A stretch of 64,000 nt of DNA from Acidobacteriaceae bacterium (GCA_003134855.1 PLCS01000010.1:124001-188000), one strand, 5' to 3'; positions 28,900-40,340 are shown, counted from the first letter of the stretch. The notes: generated by a model from the sequence alone, not told the origin. A program made the numbers and translations.

Positions 28900-30939
28900 A
28901 TGGACCTCTACGAGAAAATCCGTATCCTGCCAACGCAGCCCGGCGTCTACCTCTACAAGAACGCCGAGGGTACGGTGATCTATGTGGGCAAGGCCAAAAA
29001 CCTGCGCGCGCGCGTTCGCTCTTACCTGCTGGAGTCCTCGCAGGCCGACGCCAAGACCGGCTCGCTGATGCGCGAGGCCGTTGATCTGGAATACATTCTG
29101 GTCGGCAACGAGTCCGAGGCGCTGGCCCTAGAAACCAACCTCATCAAGGAGCGCAAGCCGCGCTTCAACATTCTGCTTAAGGACGACAAGAGCTATCCCT
29201 ACGTCAAGCTGACCATGCGCGATCGCTTTCCCAAGGTCTTCGTCACGCGGCGGCTGTTGAAGGACGGCGCGGCCTACTACGGCCCTTACTTTCCCAGCAA
29301 CCTGGCCTGGCGGGTCGTCGAGTTGATCCATCGCAGCTTTCTGATTCCCAGTTGCAAGGTCGATCTCTCCCGCTACCACCAGCGCGCCTGCCTGCAGTAC
29401 TACATTCATCGCTGCCTCGGCCCCTGCGTCGAAGCCCTCACCACGCCGGAGACGTACGCCAGCGCGGTGCGCGACGCGCAACTGCTGCTCGAAGGCCGCC
29501 ACGCCGAGCTGGAGCGCGCCCTCACCGCGCGCATGATGGAGGCGGCCCAGGCCGAGCGCTTCGAGGCCGCCGCCAAGCTACGCGACCAACTCTCCACCGT
29601 TCACCAGCTCCAGGAAAAGCAGCGCGCCGCCACCGCCGGGCAGGACGACGACGCCGATGTTTTCGGCTACCACTTCGAGGACGGTTCGCTGGCCGTGAAT
29701 CTTTTCCACGTGCGCGCCGGCAAGATCGTCGACCGCCGCGAGTTCTTCTGGGAGGATTTGCCGGAGCTGCTGGAAGCCGCCGCGCCGGAAGAATCCAACC
29801 CGCCCCAAACGATGGGTGCACAAACGATGGGTGGCCCAGGTCCCGATTCTTGGACCTGGGAAACGACAAAGCCAGAGCCGCCGTTCCACGCCGGTCAGGT
29901 CTTCTCCGCCCTCCTCAAGCAGCTCTACATCGACCAGCGGTACGTCCCGCGCTCGATCCTCGTCCCCACGGACTTCGACGACCGCGAGGCACTGGCCGCG
30001 CTGCTCAGCGAGCGCACCGGCCATCGCATCGAGATCGCCGTTCCCCAGCGCGGAGAAAAACGCTCGCTCGTCGATCTCGCCGGCCAGAACGCCAAGCAGT
30101 CATACATTCAGCGCTTCCGCGTGCTGGAGCCTTCGCGCAAGGCCATTCAGGAGGCGCTGGCCGAGGCGCTCATGCTCGCCGAGTTGCCCCGCCGCATCGA
30201 GTGCTTCGACATCTCCCACATCCAAGGCGCGGAGACCGTGGCCTCGCTGGTCGTCTGGGAAGACGGCCAGATGAACAAGCAGGCCTATCGCAAATTCAAG
30301 GTGAAGACCGTCGCCGGCGTGGACGACTTCGCCTCCATGCGCGAGGTGGTCCAGCGCCGCTATCGCCGCCTGCTCGAGAACACCAAGGGCAATGCCGCTT
30401 TGAAAGGGCACGACTTCAGTCGTGCCGAAAATGCCCCAATAACGCCGCAGGCTCTAGCCCCTGAGGGACGAACCTCTAGGAGCAAAGAACCTTCAACAAT
30501 GCCTTCCCTGATCCTGGTCGATGGCGGTCTGGGCCAGCTTCACGCCGCCGCCGAAGCCCTCGAATCTCTCGGCCTCACCACACAACCGCTGGCGTCGATT
30601 GCGAAAAAGGAGGAAGTCATCTACCTCTACGGCAACGAAGAGGAGCCTATCGTCCTCGACCGCCATTCGCCGGTGCTGCATCTGGTCCAGCTTATCCGCG
30701 ACGAGAGCCACCGCTTCGCCGTCGGCTACCATCGCCAGCGCCGCGCCATGCGCGACCGCGACTCGGAGCTATTGAACATTCCCGGCGTCGGCCCGCAAAC
30801 AAGACAGCGCCTTCTCACTCACTTCGGCAGCCTCCGCGACGTACAGCAAGCTACCGCCGAGTCGCTCGCTGCCGTAGTCCCCCCAAAAACAGCCGAATCC
30901 ATCTGGCGGTATTTTCATGCCGTCCGACTCACAAACTGA
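28900..30939 (+). CDS. uvrC: Excinuclease ABC subunit C, with two in-frame repeat insertions
   Basis: QPGVYLYKNAEGTVIYVGKAKNLRARVRSYL, LILVDGGLGQL, PGVGPQTRQRLLTHFGSLRDVQQA. Confidence 0.96.
   Translation: MDLYEKIRILPTQPGVYLYKNAEGTVIYVGKAKNLRARVRSYLLESSQADAKTGSLMREAVDLEYILVGNESEALALETNLIKERKPRFNILLKDDKSYPYVKLTMRDRFPKVFVTRRLLKDGAAYYGPYFPSNLAWRVVELIHRSFLIPSCKVDLSRYHQRACLQYYIHRCLGPCVEALTTPETYASAVRDAQLLLEGRHAELERALTARMMEAAQAERFEAAAKLRDQLSTVHQLQEKQRAATAGQDDDADVFGYHFEDGSLAVNLFHVRAGKIVDRREFFWEDLPELLEAAAPEESNPPQTMGAQTMGGPGPDSWTWETTKPEPPFHAGQVFSALLKQLYIDQRYVPRSILVPTDFDDREALAALLSERTGHRIEIAVPQRGEKRSLVDLAGQNAKQSYIQRFRVLEPSRKAIQEALAEALMLAELPRRIECFDISHIQGAETVASLVVWEDGQMNKQAYRKFKVKTVAGVDDFASMREVVQRRYRRLLENTKGNAALKGHDFSRAENAPITPQALAPEGRTSRSKEPSTMPSLILVDGGLGQLHAAAEALESLGLTTQPLASIAKKEEVIYLYGNEEEPIVLDRHSPVLHLVQLIRDESHRFAVGYHRQRRAMRDRDSELLNIPGVGPQTRQRLLTHFGSLRDVQQATAESLAAVVPPKTAESIWRYFHAVRLTN
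29829..29864 (+). repeat. Palindromic repeat family D copy inside uvrC
   Basis: gggtggcccaggtcccgattcttggacctgggaaac. Confidence 0.82.
30399..30469 (+). repeat. Palindromic repeat family A copy inside uvrC
   Basis: ttgaaagggcacgacttcagtcgtgccgaaaatgcc...gctctagcccctgaggga; encodes LKGHDFSRAENAPITPQALAPEG. Confidence 0.9.
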
Positions 30940-31082
30940 CCTGCCGCACTGCCGGTTCATTCGAATGGACTGGCAGGTTTCCAGAACGGTTTCGGCCAAG
31001 AAGCCTCCGACCGCTTCACCCGACGCCGAGCTTCCATTCGTAGGGCCACGGGTGCAAAATGGAGAGCAGAGGTTAATGATCG

Positions 31083-32060
31083 GTGAATTTCAATTCGCTT
31101 TCCCCAGGCGAGCAGGTGGAGATTTCACTCCAACCGGAGTGGCTTCGGCGGCTTGATGCATGGCGCGGCCTTCTTGCCCGATGCACACTCAAGCCAAGCC
31201 GGAAGAACGTCCATGCTTTGCGCAGCCAAACGCTGCGCCTGCGTGTGGCGCTCCAGCAAAGGTTGCAGGAGCAGGGCGCGGATTGCGCCGCCGCGGATGC
31301 GTTCCTGCGTTGGAATAAGGAGGGAAAGAGGCTGCGGAGAGTGCTCGAACCGGTTCGCGACGCGGACGTTTACATGGTCCGGCTCAGCAGCCTTCGCAGT
31401 CGCCTGCAAGGGACAGAGGACGGTGCAACGCAACCGAATCCACGCTGCCTGCGCGAAATCAGCCAACTGGAAGGCCGGCTGAAGCGGCAACGCCAGCGTG
31501 GAATCGGCGAGTTGGTGGCCGTCATTGAGGATCGCGGCAAGCGGTTGAACCGGTCAAGCAAAGAGCTGGAAACGGCATTGACGCCTCACATGCCCATATG
31601 GGTGCATTCGACTGCCCCAGAGGCTTTGCGGATATTTGCAGAACTGACCGGCGAACTTCCCAACCTCAACGCCGGCAACTTGCATGAATATCGCAAGCGC
31701 CTCAAGCAAGCGCGATATCTGGCAGAGAGCTCTGCCACGGCAGATCCTCTGGCCAAGCGGTTGGCCGCCGCATTCAGGAGGATTCACTACGCCGCCGGCG
31801 AGTGGCACGACTGGCAGGAGCTCGCCAGGAAGACTAACCGCATTCTTCCCGGCCATGGCAAACAAGACGGCCTGCTTCGCGTGCTGGAGGCTCTGGCGGA
31901 GAAGGCTCTGCATCGGGCACTCGGCCAATGCCGGCGCTGCACAGCACGCCTCCTGAAGAATGGCGGAGAGACTCGGCCGCTCCCGCCGCGAAAACCCGTA
32001 GTTTCCGAGACTGGTTTACAATTTGACAGCGAATCCCACAAAGTGAGAATCAGCCGCTGA
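31083..32060 (+). CDS. CHAD domain-containing protein
   Basis: KNVHALRSQTLRLRVALQ..., LVRDADVYMVRL-like EPVRDADVYMVRL, LHEYRKRLKQARYLAE, YAAGEWHDWQELA. Confidence 0.85.
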   Translation: MNFNSLSPGEQVEISLQPEWLRRLDAWRGLLARCTLKPSRKNVHALRSQTLRLRVALQQRLQEQGADCAAADAFLRWNKEGKRLRRVLEPVRDADVYMVRLSSLRSRLQGTEDGATQPNPRCLREISQLEGRLKRQRQRGIGELVAVIEDRGKRLNRSSKELETALTPHMPIWVHSTAPEALRIFAELTGELPNLNAGNLHEYRKRLKQARYLAESSATADPLAKRLAAAFRRIHYAAGEWHDWQELARKTNRILPGHGKQDGLLRVLEALAEKALHRALGQCRRCTARLLKNGGETRPLPPRKPVVSETGLQFDSESHKVRISR

Positions 32061-32074
32061 CCGGGATTCCTCTC

Positions 32075-33064
32075 TTGCCGGCGATGGCCGAATCGCTGGC
32101 CGCTGTTGTGCCCCGCAAAACCGCGGAGATGATCTGGCGGCATTTTCATACAAGCAAAGTGACGCATTCTGTTGCTCAACCAGCCGCTTCATCAAACCTT
32201 CACGTGCAAAAAGCGGTCTCTTGGAAGAAAATAGAGTCACATGGCTTTTCGAGGATTTTCGAGAAGAATCATTCGAACACGATTGAGGAACGGTTGAGCG
32301 GCAGGCAAATAGAAATCAAACAGTGGACCGCCGAGGAGTTTGAGCGGCTGGTTCTCGACGGCAACCCCAGGGTCGCGGTCTTCGATTGCGATGGAACGCT
32401 GTGGGGCGGCGACGCCGGTTATGGCTTCATGGCCTGGTCCATCGAGCAGGGCCTGGTTTCGCGCTCCGCCAGCGTTTGGATGGATACGCGCTACCGCGGC
32501 TACCTGGCCGGGCGTGTAAGCGAAGTGGAGATTTGCGGCGAGATGGTGCAGCTCTACGCGGGGCTGCGCGATGCAGAGTTGCGTTCGGCCGCCGCCCGCT
32601 ATGTGAGCGAGTTTGTGCGGCCGCGCATCTTCGCGGAGATGGCTCAACTGCTGGCCAGGCTCGGCCAGGCCGGCGTCGCGTTGTGGGCCGTCAGCTCCAC
32701 CAACAAGTGGGTGGTCGCCGAGGGCGGACGCGACTTTGGCATTCCCGAAGAGCGCGTGCTGGCCGCCGAGGCGCGCGTCGTGGACGGCCTCATCACCTCC
32801 GAGCTGGTGGACGTACCTACCGGCGCGGCCAAGGCTGTCTCGCTGAAGCGCGTGGGCATCGAGCGCCCAGATGCGGTCTTCGGCAACTCCGTCCATGATC
32901 TGGCGATGCTGGAAATAGCGCGCTGCGCCTATCCGGTCAACCCCTCGCCGGCGCTGATCGAAGCGGCGGCCCGGAACGGCTGGGGCTACTTCCGGCCTGA
33001 GACGGCAGAAGGCGCCGAAGCGACCGTGGCGGGCGAATCATCCCTTTACGAAACCAACCTCTAG
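32075..33064 (+). CDS. HAD-family phosphatase (phosphoserine phosphatase-like); true start probably downstream (e.g. TTG 32294) because the 5' part is uvrC-derived
   Basis: VAVFDCDGTLWGGDAG, WAVSSTNKWVVAEGGRDFGIPEERVLAAE, AVFGNSVHDLAMLEIA. Confidence 0.8.
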   Translation: MPAMAESLAAVVPRKTAEMIWRHFHTSKVTHSVAQPAASSNLHVQKAVSWKKIESHGFSRIFEKNHSNTIEERLSGRQIEIKQWTAEEFERLVLDGNPRVAVFDCDGTLWGGDAGYGFMAWSIEQGLVSRSASVWMDTRYRGYLAGRVSEVEICGEMVQLYAGLRDAELRSAAARYVSEFVRPRIFAEMAQLLARLGQAGVALWAVSSTNKWVVAEGGRDFGIPEERVLAAEARVVDGLITSELVDVPTGAAKAVSLKRVGIERPDAVFGNSVHDLAMLEIARCAYPVNPSPALIEAAARNGWGYFRPETAEGAEATVAGESSLYETNL

Positions 33065-33154
33065 CCGCGGCAACAGAACGGTTATTAACCCCAGCCGGCC
33101 GGGAAATCCCTGGCACATACTCTGCATCTCTTTTGGTGCGTCTAAACTAATAAA

Positions 33155-33595
33155 GTGGAAGAACTCCAGACGCAACCCAATCCGCGCCCTACCGGTCCCG
33201 CGCTGCGCTTCGTGGCGGCGGCGCTGATCGTGCGCGGCGGCGAAGTCCTGATCGGCCAGCGCCGTCCCGATCAGCCGATGGCGCTGCTGTGGGAGTTTCC
33301 CGGCGGCAAGATCGAGGCCGGCGAAAGCCCCGAGCAGGCGCTGGCCCGCGAACTGGACGAAGAACTCGGCATTCGCGCCACCATCGGCCCCCGCGTCACC
33401 CGCGTACGCCACAACTACCGCCATGGCGGCGCCGTCGATCTGCAATTCTTTGCCGTGCATGAGTTCGCCGGCGAAATCGAGAGCCGTATCTATCAACAGG
33501 TGCGCTGGGTCCGCCTCGAAGACCTTTCCGATTACGAGTTCCTGGCCGCCGACCGCGGGCTGATCCGCGACCTGGCGGCGGGCAAGCTGCTGTAA
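33155..33595 (+). CDS. NUDIX hydrolase, MutT-like
   Basis: GGKIEAGESPEQALARELDEELGI Nudix box; GTG start. Confidence 0.92.
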   Translation: MEELQTQPNPRPTGPALRFVAAALIVRGGEVLIGQRRPDQPMALLWEFPGGKIEAGESPEQALARELDEELGIRATIGPRVTRVRHNYRHGGAVDLQFFAVHEFAGEIESRIYQQVRWVRLEDLSDYEFLAADRGLIRDLAAGKLL

Positions 33596-33752
33596 CCCCC
33601 AACGGTGGGGCAGCCGCCTTAGGCTCATGCGTCGATTCAAACTCAGCGAGAATTACCTCGAATCTTTCATCTTTCCACTTCCTGTAAAGTTGGAAGGAGG
33701 CGCTTCGCGCTTCTTGCGCTATTATTCTTCGCGCTTCGACCATTTTCCATTG

Positions 33753-35852
<2,100 letters not shown>

Positions 35853-35892
35853 GTTGATTCTGCGTATAAGTTATCTCTGATTAAAACTAAAT

Positions 35893-35969
35893 TTTGAAAG
35901 GGTATGGCTATAGCCGTGCCGCAAAGGCTGAAAAATCGGTGTGGGCTTTAGCCTCTGAGGGAATGTTGG
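35893..35969 (+). repeat. Palindromic repeat family A copy
   Basis: ttttgaaagggtatggctatagccgtgccgcaaaggctgaaaaatcggtgtgggctttagcctctgagggaatgttgg. Confidence 0.85.
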
Positions 35970-36004
35970 TTAGCAAAATAGACTTGTCTTGGGCTTTCGA
36001 AGAG

Positions 36005-37537
36005 TTACTTACTGAGCGCTGGGCAGACGCACGCCTTGAATGCTTGTGCGGTATGATTCGACAGCGTGCAAACGTACTCCGGCCAAAACATTGTGAGTAC
36101 CGGCGAAAGATAGCCTACGGAGAAATCCTGGATGTAGTTTTGGCTGGCCTGGGTCTTCGCGCCGGGGTCCGCTGCGAAGCCGGCAATGAGCTGACTTACA
36201 GAAGTCGAAGTAAACTCCGCCTCGTGGTAGCTGCGCGCAAAGTCATATTCTTCGCTCCAGGCAGCATCGACGCCGGTTTGGCTCGACGCAGCGAAGACTT
36301 TGTAGTCCTTGAGCGCAGCCGACGATGGATCGATTTGGGCGACGGTAAAGGACGGATGATTCCCGTTGATTGGCGAGATAGAAGAGACCACTTTGACCGC
36401 GACACTCTTTGCTGATCCCGGAGTCTGGCCGTCCTCCTTCAAAATGTGCAGCGCATCCATGTGGGTGTGCCCGAAGATCGCTAACTTAACAATATCGGCA
36501 GAGTCAGCCAGCACGTCCGCCAGCTTCTCCGAAGAGAGATACATGACCGGGCTCCGGCCGCCGCAAACGTCGATCATCTTCGTTGCTGTTGTATACAGAT
36601 CGACTCCCGGTGGGATGTGGCCCATGACCCAGATTATTTCTTTGCTGGCGCGGGCCACAGCAAGCTGCTGACGAAGCCACGCTATCTGCGCATCGGCGGC
36701 TGCTGGATCGGTTTTACCCGCGCAGGTGGTGTAATTCTTCGACATGAAAATATCATTCAGAACCAGCAGGCGCGTGTTTTCGATGGGCGCGGGCAGAGCA
36801 ACGCTGTAATAGCCTCCAGCGGCAAAGATCTGTTCAGCGTCCTGGCGTTCTGCGGCGGGAAAGTCTTTGGCGACTTCCTTGCCAATAACTTTGAGAAAGT
36901 CGCTGCCGGCATCGAGCCGGTAATCGCCGCAGTCGGAGTCATTGTTTCCCAAAGCTACAAAGACAGGCACGCCAGGAAAGGCTCCATATAACTCATCGAT
37001 TACATAATCCAGCGTCTTTTCAACGAATGTTCTATAAGCTTCTGACTCGGAGTTAGGAAAGAGCGTGTTGTATTTGCATGGAAAGGCATGGGAGATCAAA
37101 TCGCCGCTCACGGCGACAAACCCTGCGCCGGCGGCAGGTTTGCGCATGGCCTTCAAACTGGAGTCGAAGAGCGCAAAGGAGGTGTCGGCGCCACGGGCAT
37201 GGCACGTCTGCTGCAAGGCGGCAAAACGCTGTTGCTGGTCGGGCGACGGCGCCGCGGCGAGAATAGCCTTCCACTCACTGACTGGCGCGGCAACCAGTTG
37301 CGGAACTTTGGCCGGATCCCAGAACGGTTCGAAGTGAATGTCGCTGAGCAGGAGCGCGAGAACGGTTGCTTTGGCTACCTGGCCGCTTTGGAGTGGCGAT
37401 TTGAGCAGAGCTGGATTCGTTGCGGCGGGCGGGCCACTCTGCGCAAGAGCCGCGCCAGCGCACAGAAACAAGCAAGTCATCGCGATATGCCGTCCGGCAA
37501 CTGCGCGGAGGACGCGGGCTGCGAGATTGCGTTTCAT
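36005..37537 (-). CDS. Secreted metallophosphoesterase (acid sphingomyelinase-like phosphodiesterase)
   Basis: ALLLSDIHFEPFWDP, FVALGNNDSDCG, WVMGHIPPGVD, LAIFGHTHMDALH. Confidence 0.87.
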   Translation of the reverse strand: MKRNLAARVLRAVAGRHIAMTCLFLCAGAALAQSGPPAATNPALLKSPLQSGQVAKATVLALLLSDIHFEPFWDPAKVPQLVAAPVSEWKAILAAAPSPDQQQRFAALQQTCHARGADTSFALFDSSLKAMRKPAAGAGFVAVSGDLISHAFPCKYNTLFPNSESEAYRTFVEKTLDYVIDELYGAFPGVPVFVALGNNDSDCGDYRLDAGSDFLKVIGKEVAKDFPAAERQDAEQIFAAGGYYSVALPAPIENTRLLVLNDIFMSKNYTTCAGKTDPAAADAQIAWLRQQLAVARASKEIIWVMGHIPPGVDLYTTATKMIDVCGGRSPVMYLSSEKLADVLADSADIVKLAIFGHTHMDALHILKEDGQTPGSAKSVAVKVVSSISPINGNHPSFTVAQIDPSSAALKDYKVFAASSQTGVDAAWSEEYDFARSYHEAEFTSTSVSQLIAGFAADPGAKTQASQNYIQDFSVGYLSPVLTMFWPEYVCTLSNHTAQAFKACVCPALSK

Positions 37538-37610
37538 CGAAACTCCTTGACTCACGCTCACTCTAACATGAGCCTGTTTGAGGAGGATGAATGGATGTTG
37601 GGGTTTTTGG

Positions 37611-37660
37611 TATCCCACCCTAGCCGCAACAACAAAGACGCGGCGAGGGTGGGGCACCCA
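37611..37660 (-). repeat. Palindromic repeat family E copy
   Basis: tatcccaccctagccgcaacaacaaagacgcggcgagggtggggcaccca. Confidence 0.82.
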
Positions 37661-37702
37661 CTTTCTTGAAACCATTCACATTCTTGTAACGGTGAAAGAG
37701 TT

Positions 37703-38230
37703 TTAGCCGACGCGGTCGATGACGACGGATTGGAGGACGACAGGGGTCTTGGGCTTGTCCTGGCCCCCGCGGGGGACTAATGAAATCTTGTTGACAATCT
37801 CCATGCCCTCGACAACTTCGCCGAAGATGGTGTGTTTGCCGGTGAGCCAGGGCGTGGCGGCTACGGTGATGAAGAACTGGCAGCCGTTGGTGCCGGGGCC
37901 GGAGTTAGCCATGGCCAGCTTGCCGGACTGATCGAACTTATGCGGCCCTTTGGTTTCGTCCTGGAAGCGATAGCCGGGTCCGCCCATGCCGGTGCCGGTG
38001 GGATCGCCGCCCTGGATCATGAAGTCGGGAATAACGCGATGGAAGATGGTGCCGTCGAAGAGCTTGTCGGTGGACTTGACGTGCGTGCTGGGGTGGGTCC
38101 ATTCCTTGCCGCCTTCGGCCAGCTCGATGAAGTTCTTGACAGTGATGGGCGCGTCCTGCTCGAAGAGCTTGACGGTGATCTTGCCTTCGCTGGTAGAGAA
38201 GACGGCGTAGGTTCCTGCTGCGTGGGTCAT
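37703..38230 (-). CDS. Peptidylprolyl isomerase (cyclophilin type), cytosolic
   Basis: FHRVIPDFMIQGGDPTGTGMGGPGYRF, MANSGPGTNGCQFFIT. Confidence 0.95.
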   Translation of the reverse strand: MTHAAGTYAVFSTSEGKITVKLFEQDAPITVKNFIELAEGGKEWTHPSTHVKSTDKLFDGTIFHRVIPDFMIQGGDPTGTGMGGPGYRFQDETKGPHKFDQSGKLAMANSGPGTNGCQFFITVAATPWLTGKHTIFGEVVEGMEIVNKISLVPRGGQDKPKTPVVLQSVVIDRVG

Positions 38231-38257
38231 ATGTTGCTCCTTGTTCCTTGAATTCCA

Positions 38258-38392
38258 GCTTTCAGCCGTCAGCTATCAGCCATCAGCTATCAGCTTTTCG
38301 TACTTGCATATTTCATGGATCGATTACCAAAACCGGCTCCAGCATCATAAAAAACTAAAAACTGAAAGCTGAGAGCTGAGAGCTAGTTACGG
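38258..38392. repeat. AGCTTTCAGC/AGCTATCAGC-type long inverted intergenic repeat
   Basis: agctttcagccgtcagctatcagccatcagctatcagc ... aaactgaaagctgagagctgagagctag. Confidence 0.7.
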
Positions 38393-39073
38393 TTTGGGAG
38401 TGGCGACCGGCGCGGGCGGCAGCGGCTGTCCTTCGCGCACAATCGTGACCTTCTTCAGCACTACTGGCGTCAGCGGCTTGTCGTTGCCGTCGCGCGGGAC
38501 GCGGGCAATGGCCTTGACGACATCGACGCTGGCATCGTCGCACTGGCCGAAGAGGGTGTAATGCTGGTTGAGCGAGTCGTAGCCCTGCTCGGTGATAAAG
38601 AACTGGCTGCCGTTGGTGTTGGGGCCGGAGTTGGCCATGGCCAGGCGGCCGGGCTTGTCAAAATTGAGATTGGGATCGAACTCATCCCTGAAGGCGTAGC
38701 CGGGATCGCCCGTGCCGGTGCCGGTGGGGTCGCCTCCCTGAATCATGAACCCGGGGATCACGCGATGGAAGATGGTGCCGTTGTAGAACGGCTTGTGGTG
38801 TTTCTGATGGGTGGTGGGGTCGGTCCACTCCTGCGTGCCCTCGGCCAGGCCGATGAAGTTGGCCACCGCCTTGGGCGCCTGCTTCTGGTAGAACTGGCAG
38901 GTGATGCGGCCCATGGAGGTGTCCATCACGACAGTGGGGCCGTTGGGGCGGGTCAGGGCGGCGGCGGTGGCAGCGGGCGCGTCGGGAAGATCGTTCGAGG
39001 AGGTTTGGGCGTAGGCCGCAACGGCAAAGGCTGCGGCCAGGGCGGGAAGGAGGAGTGTGTGCTGAAGTTTCAT
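38387..39073 (-). CDS. Peptidylprolyl isomerase with signal peptide
   Basis: Signal peptide MKLQHTLLLPALAAAFAVAAYAQ; FHRVIPGFMIQGGDPTGTGTGDPGY. Confidence 0.94.
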   Translation of the reverse strand: MKLQHTLLLPALAAAFAVAAYAQTSSNDLPDAPAATAAALTRPNGPTVVMDTSMGRITCQFYQKQAPKAVANFIGLAEGTQEWTDPTTHQKHHKPFYNGTIFHRVIPGFMIQGGDPTGTGTGDPGYAFRDEFDPNLNFDKPGRLAMANSGPNTNGSQFFITEQGYDSLNQHYTLFGQCDDASVDVVKAIARVPRDGNDKPLTPVVLKKVTIVREGQPLPPAPVATPKP

Positions 39074-39108
39074 AGCAACTCTGAGGGTAAATCATTCGGC
39101 GGGGGTAG

Positions 39109-39141
39109 GGCCACCACCTGCGGTGGGGCAGCCGCGCTTCG
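39109..39141 (-). repeat. Palindromic repeat family C copy
   Basis: ccaccacctgcggtggggcagccgcgcttcgcg. Confidence 0.78.
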
Positions 39142-39214
39142 CGCCGGGAGTTCGTGGATTCCCACTCTTCGTCTGGTGCGCAAAGGATAGGGCATCCATA
39201 TCTGTAAGCCTCAT

Positions 39215-39251
39215 GCGAGCGAAGAGCGAGCGGCTGCCCCACCGCAGGTGG
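39215..39251 (+). repeat. Palindromic repeat family C copy (inverted relative to 39109)
   Basis: cgagcgaagagcgagcggctgccccaccgcaggtggt. Confidence 0.78.
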
Positions 39252-39488
39252 TCAGCAGCCCTTCTTGCAGCGGGCCATGATGGCGGCGTGGAGGCGGTCG
39301 CGCAGGCTGGCGGGCAGCTCGTAGATCTCGTGAGAGCGATAGATTTCGATGGTCTTGCGGGTAGTGTTGAAAATGACCTCGCAATGCGGACAGCGGCCCA
39401 GGTGGGCTTCGAGTTCGGCGCGCGCTTCGGCGGTAACCGTACCGTCAATCATGTCGTCGAGAAGGGCGAGAAACTCTTTGCAGGTCAC
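39252..39488 (-). CDS. Anti-sigma factor, zf-HC2 type
   Basis: MTCKEFLALLDDMIDGTVTAEARAELEAHLGRCPHCEVIF; C-terminal CKKGC. Confidence 0.88.
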   Translation of the reverse strand: MTCKEFLALLDDMIDGTVTAEARAELEAHLGRCPHCEVIFNTTRKTIEIYRSHEIYELPASLRDRLHAAIMARCKKGC

Positions 39489-40126
39489 TTTCCAACCCCC
39501 GTTTTCTTGACCGCTTTTTTTCTGTGGAAGTAGCGGCTGAGGCGTTCGCGCAGTTGCAGGCGGGCGCGCAGCAGGCGCGATTTCACGGCGGGAATGCTCA
39601 GCCCCAGCGTCTCCGCCGTCTCCTCGGTCGAAAGCCCTTCCACATCCCGCAGCACAAACACGATACGAAACCCCTGAGGCAGCCCCTGAATGGTTTTCCG
39701 GAGAATCTCGCCCAACTCGGCCTGGTTGTAATTCTGCTCCGGGTCGGGCGCCCAGTCGGCCAGATCGCGGGGCACGCTGCCCTCTTCGGTCTCGATGTCC
39801 TCGTCAATCGAAACCATCTTGCCGGTGCGCCGCTTGCGCAGGCGCATCAGGCTTTCGTTGACCGCAATCCGCACCAGCCAAGTGTAAAACTTCGAATTTC
39901 CCTGAAACTGCTCTAGCTTTTCATACGCCTTCAGGAAGGCGTCCTGCATCACATCCTCGGCATCCTCGCGATTCTGGGTGATGTGCTGGGCGATACGAAA
40001 GAGCTGGCGCTCGTACTTGCGGACCAGCGTATCGTAGGCCGAGAGATCACCGCCGCGCACCCTTTCTATCAGGGCTACATCTGGATGCGGTTCGAGTTCT
40101 CCTGCTATCGATTGGATGGTCGGCAT
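39485..40126 (-). CDS. RNA polymerase sigma factor, sigma-70/RpoE (ECF) family
   Basis: YERQLFRIAQHITQNREDAEDVMQDAFLKAYEKLEQF, LRDVEGLSTEETAETLGLSIPAVKSRLLRARLQLRE. Confidence 0.95.
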   Translation of the reverse strand: MPTIQSIAGELEPHPDVALIERVRGGDLSAYDTLVRKYERQLFRIAQHITQNREDAEDVMQDAFLKAYEKLEQFQGNSKFYTWLVRIAVNESLMRLRKRRTGKMVSIDEDIETEEGSVPRDLADWAPDPEQNYNQAELGEILRKTIQGLPQGFRIVFVLRDVEGLSTEETAETLGLSIPAVKSRLLRARLQLRERLSRYFHRKKAVKKTGVGK

Positions 40127-40340
40127 GGCGGTTGGTTGCGGAAATCCTTTGCGCTTGTGGGCGTTTGCGTTTGGGTCGCTAAAGACGAGTGTAACGGACG
40201 GCGGGCTTGGGGGCCAAACAGTAAGATTGCAGCTCTCGTGATTTTCGAAAGGGAAAATCTGTCCCGCTTTGCGGCATTTGCGGTAACGTCAGTGGTTCCC
40301 GTTGGCCGCGCCCAGCGCGAAAGCAGCTTAAAGTGAAGAG

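Noticed and set aside
29226-29240. aaggtcttcgtcacgcgg in uvrC as another family B copy
   Set aside because: Only the loop-like ggtcttcgtc matches; the GGGG/CCCC arms are missing and the residues (FPKVFVTRR) are normal UvrC.
35894-36415. Plus-strand 173-aa ORF starting MKGYGYSRAAKAEK
   Set aside because: 5' part is a family A repeat and the rest is antisense to the metallophosphoesterase gene; not a real CDS.
37703-39073. Two adjacent cyclophilins as a recent duplication
   Set aside because: Sequences are diverged and one has a signal peptide; common cytosolic/periplasmic pairing.
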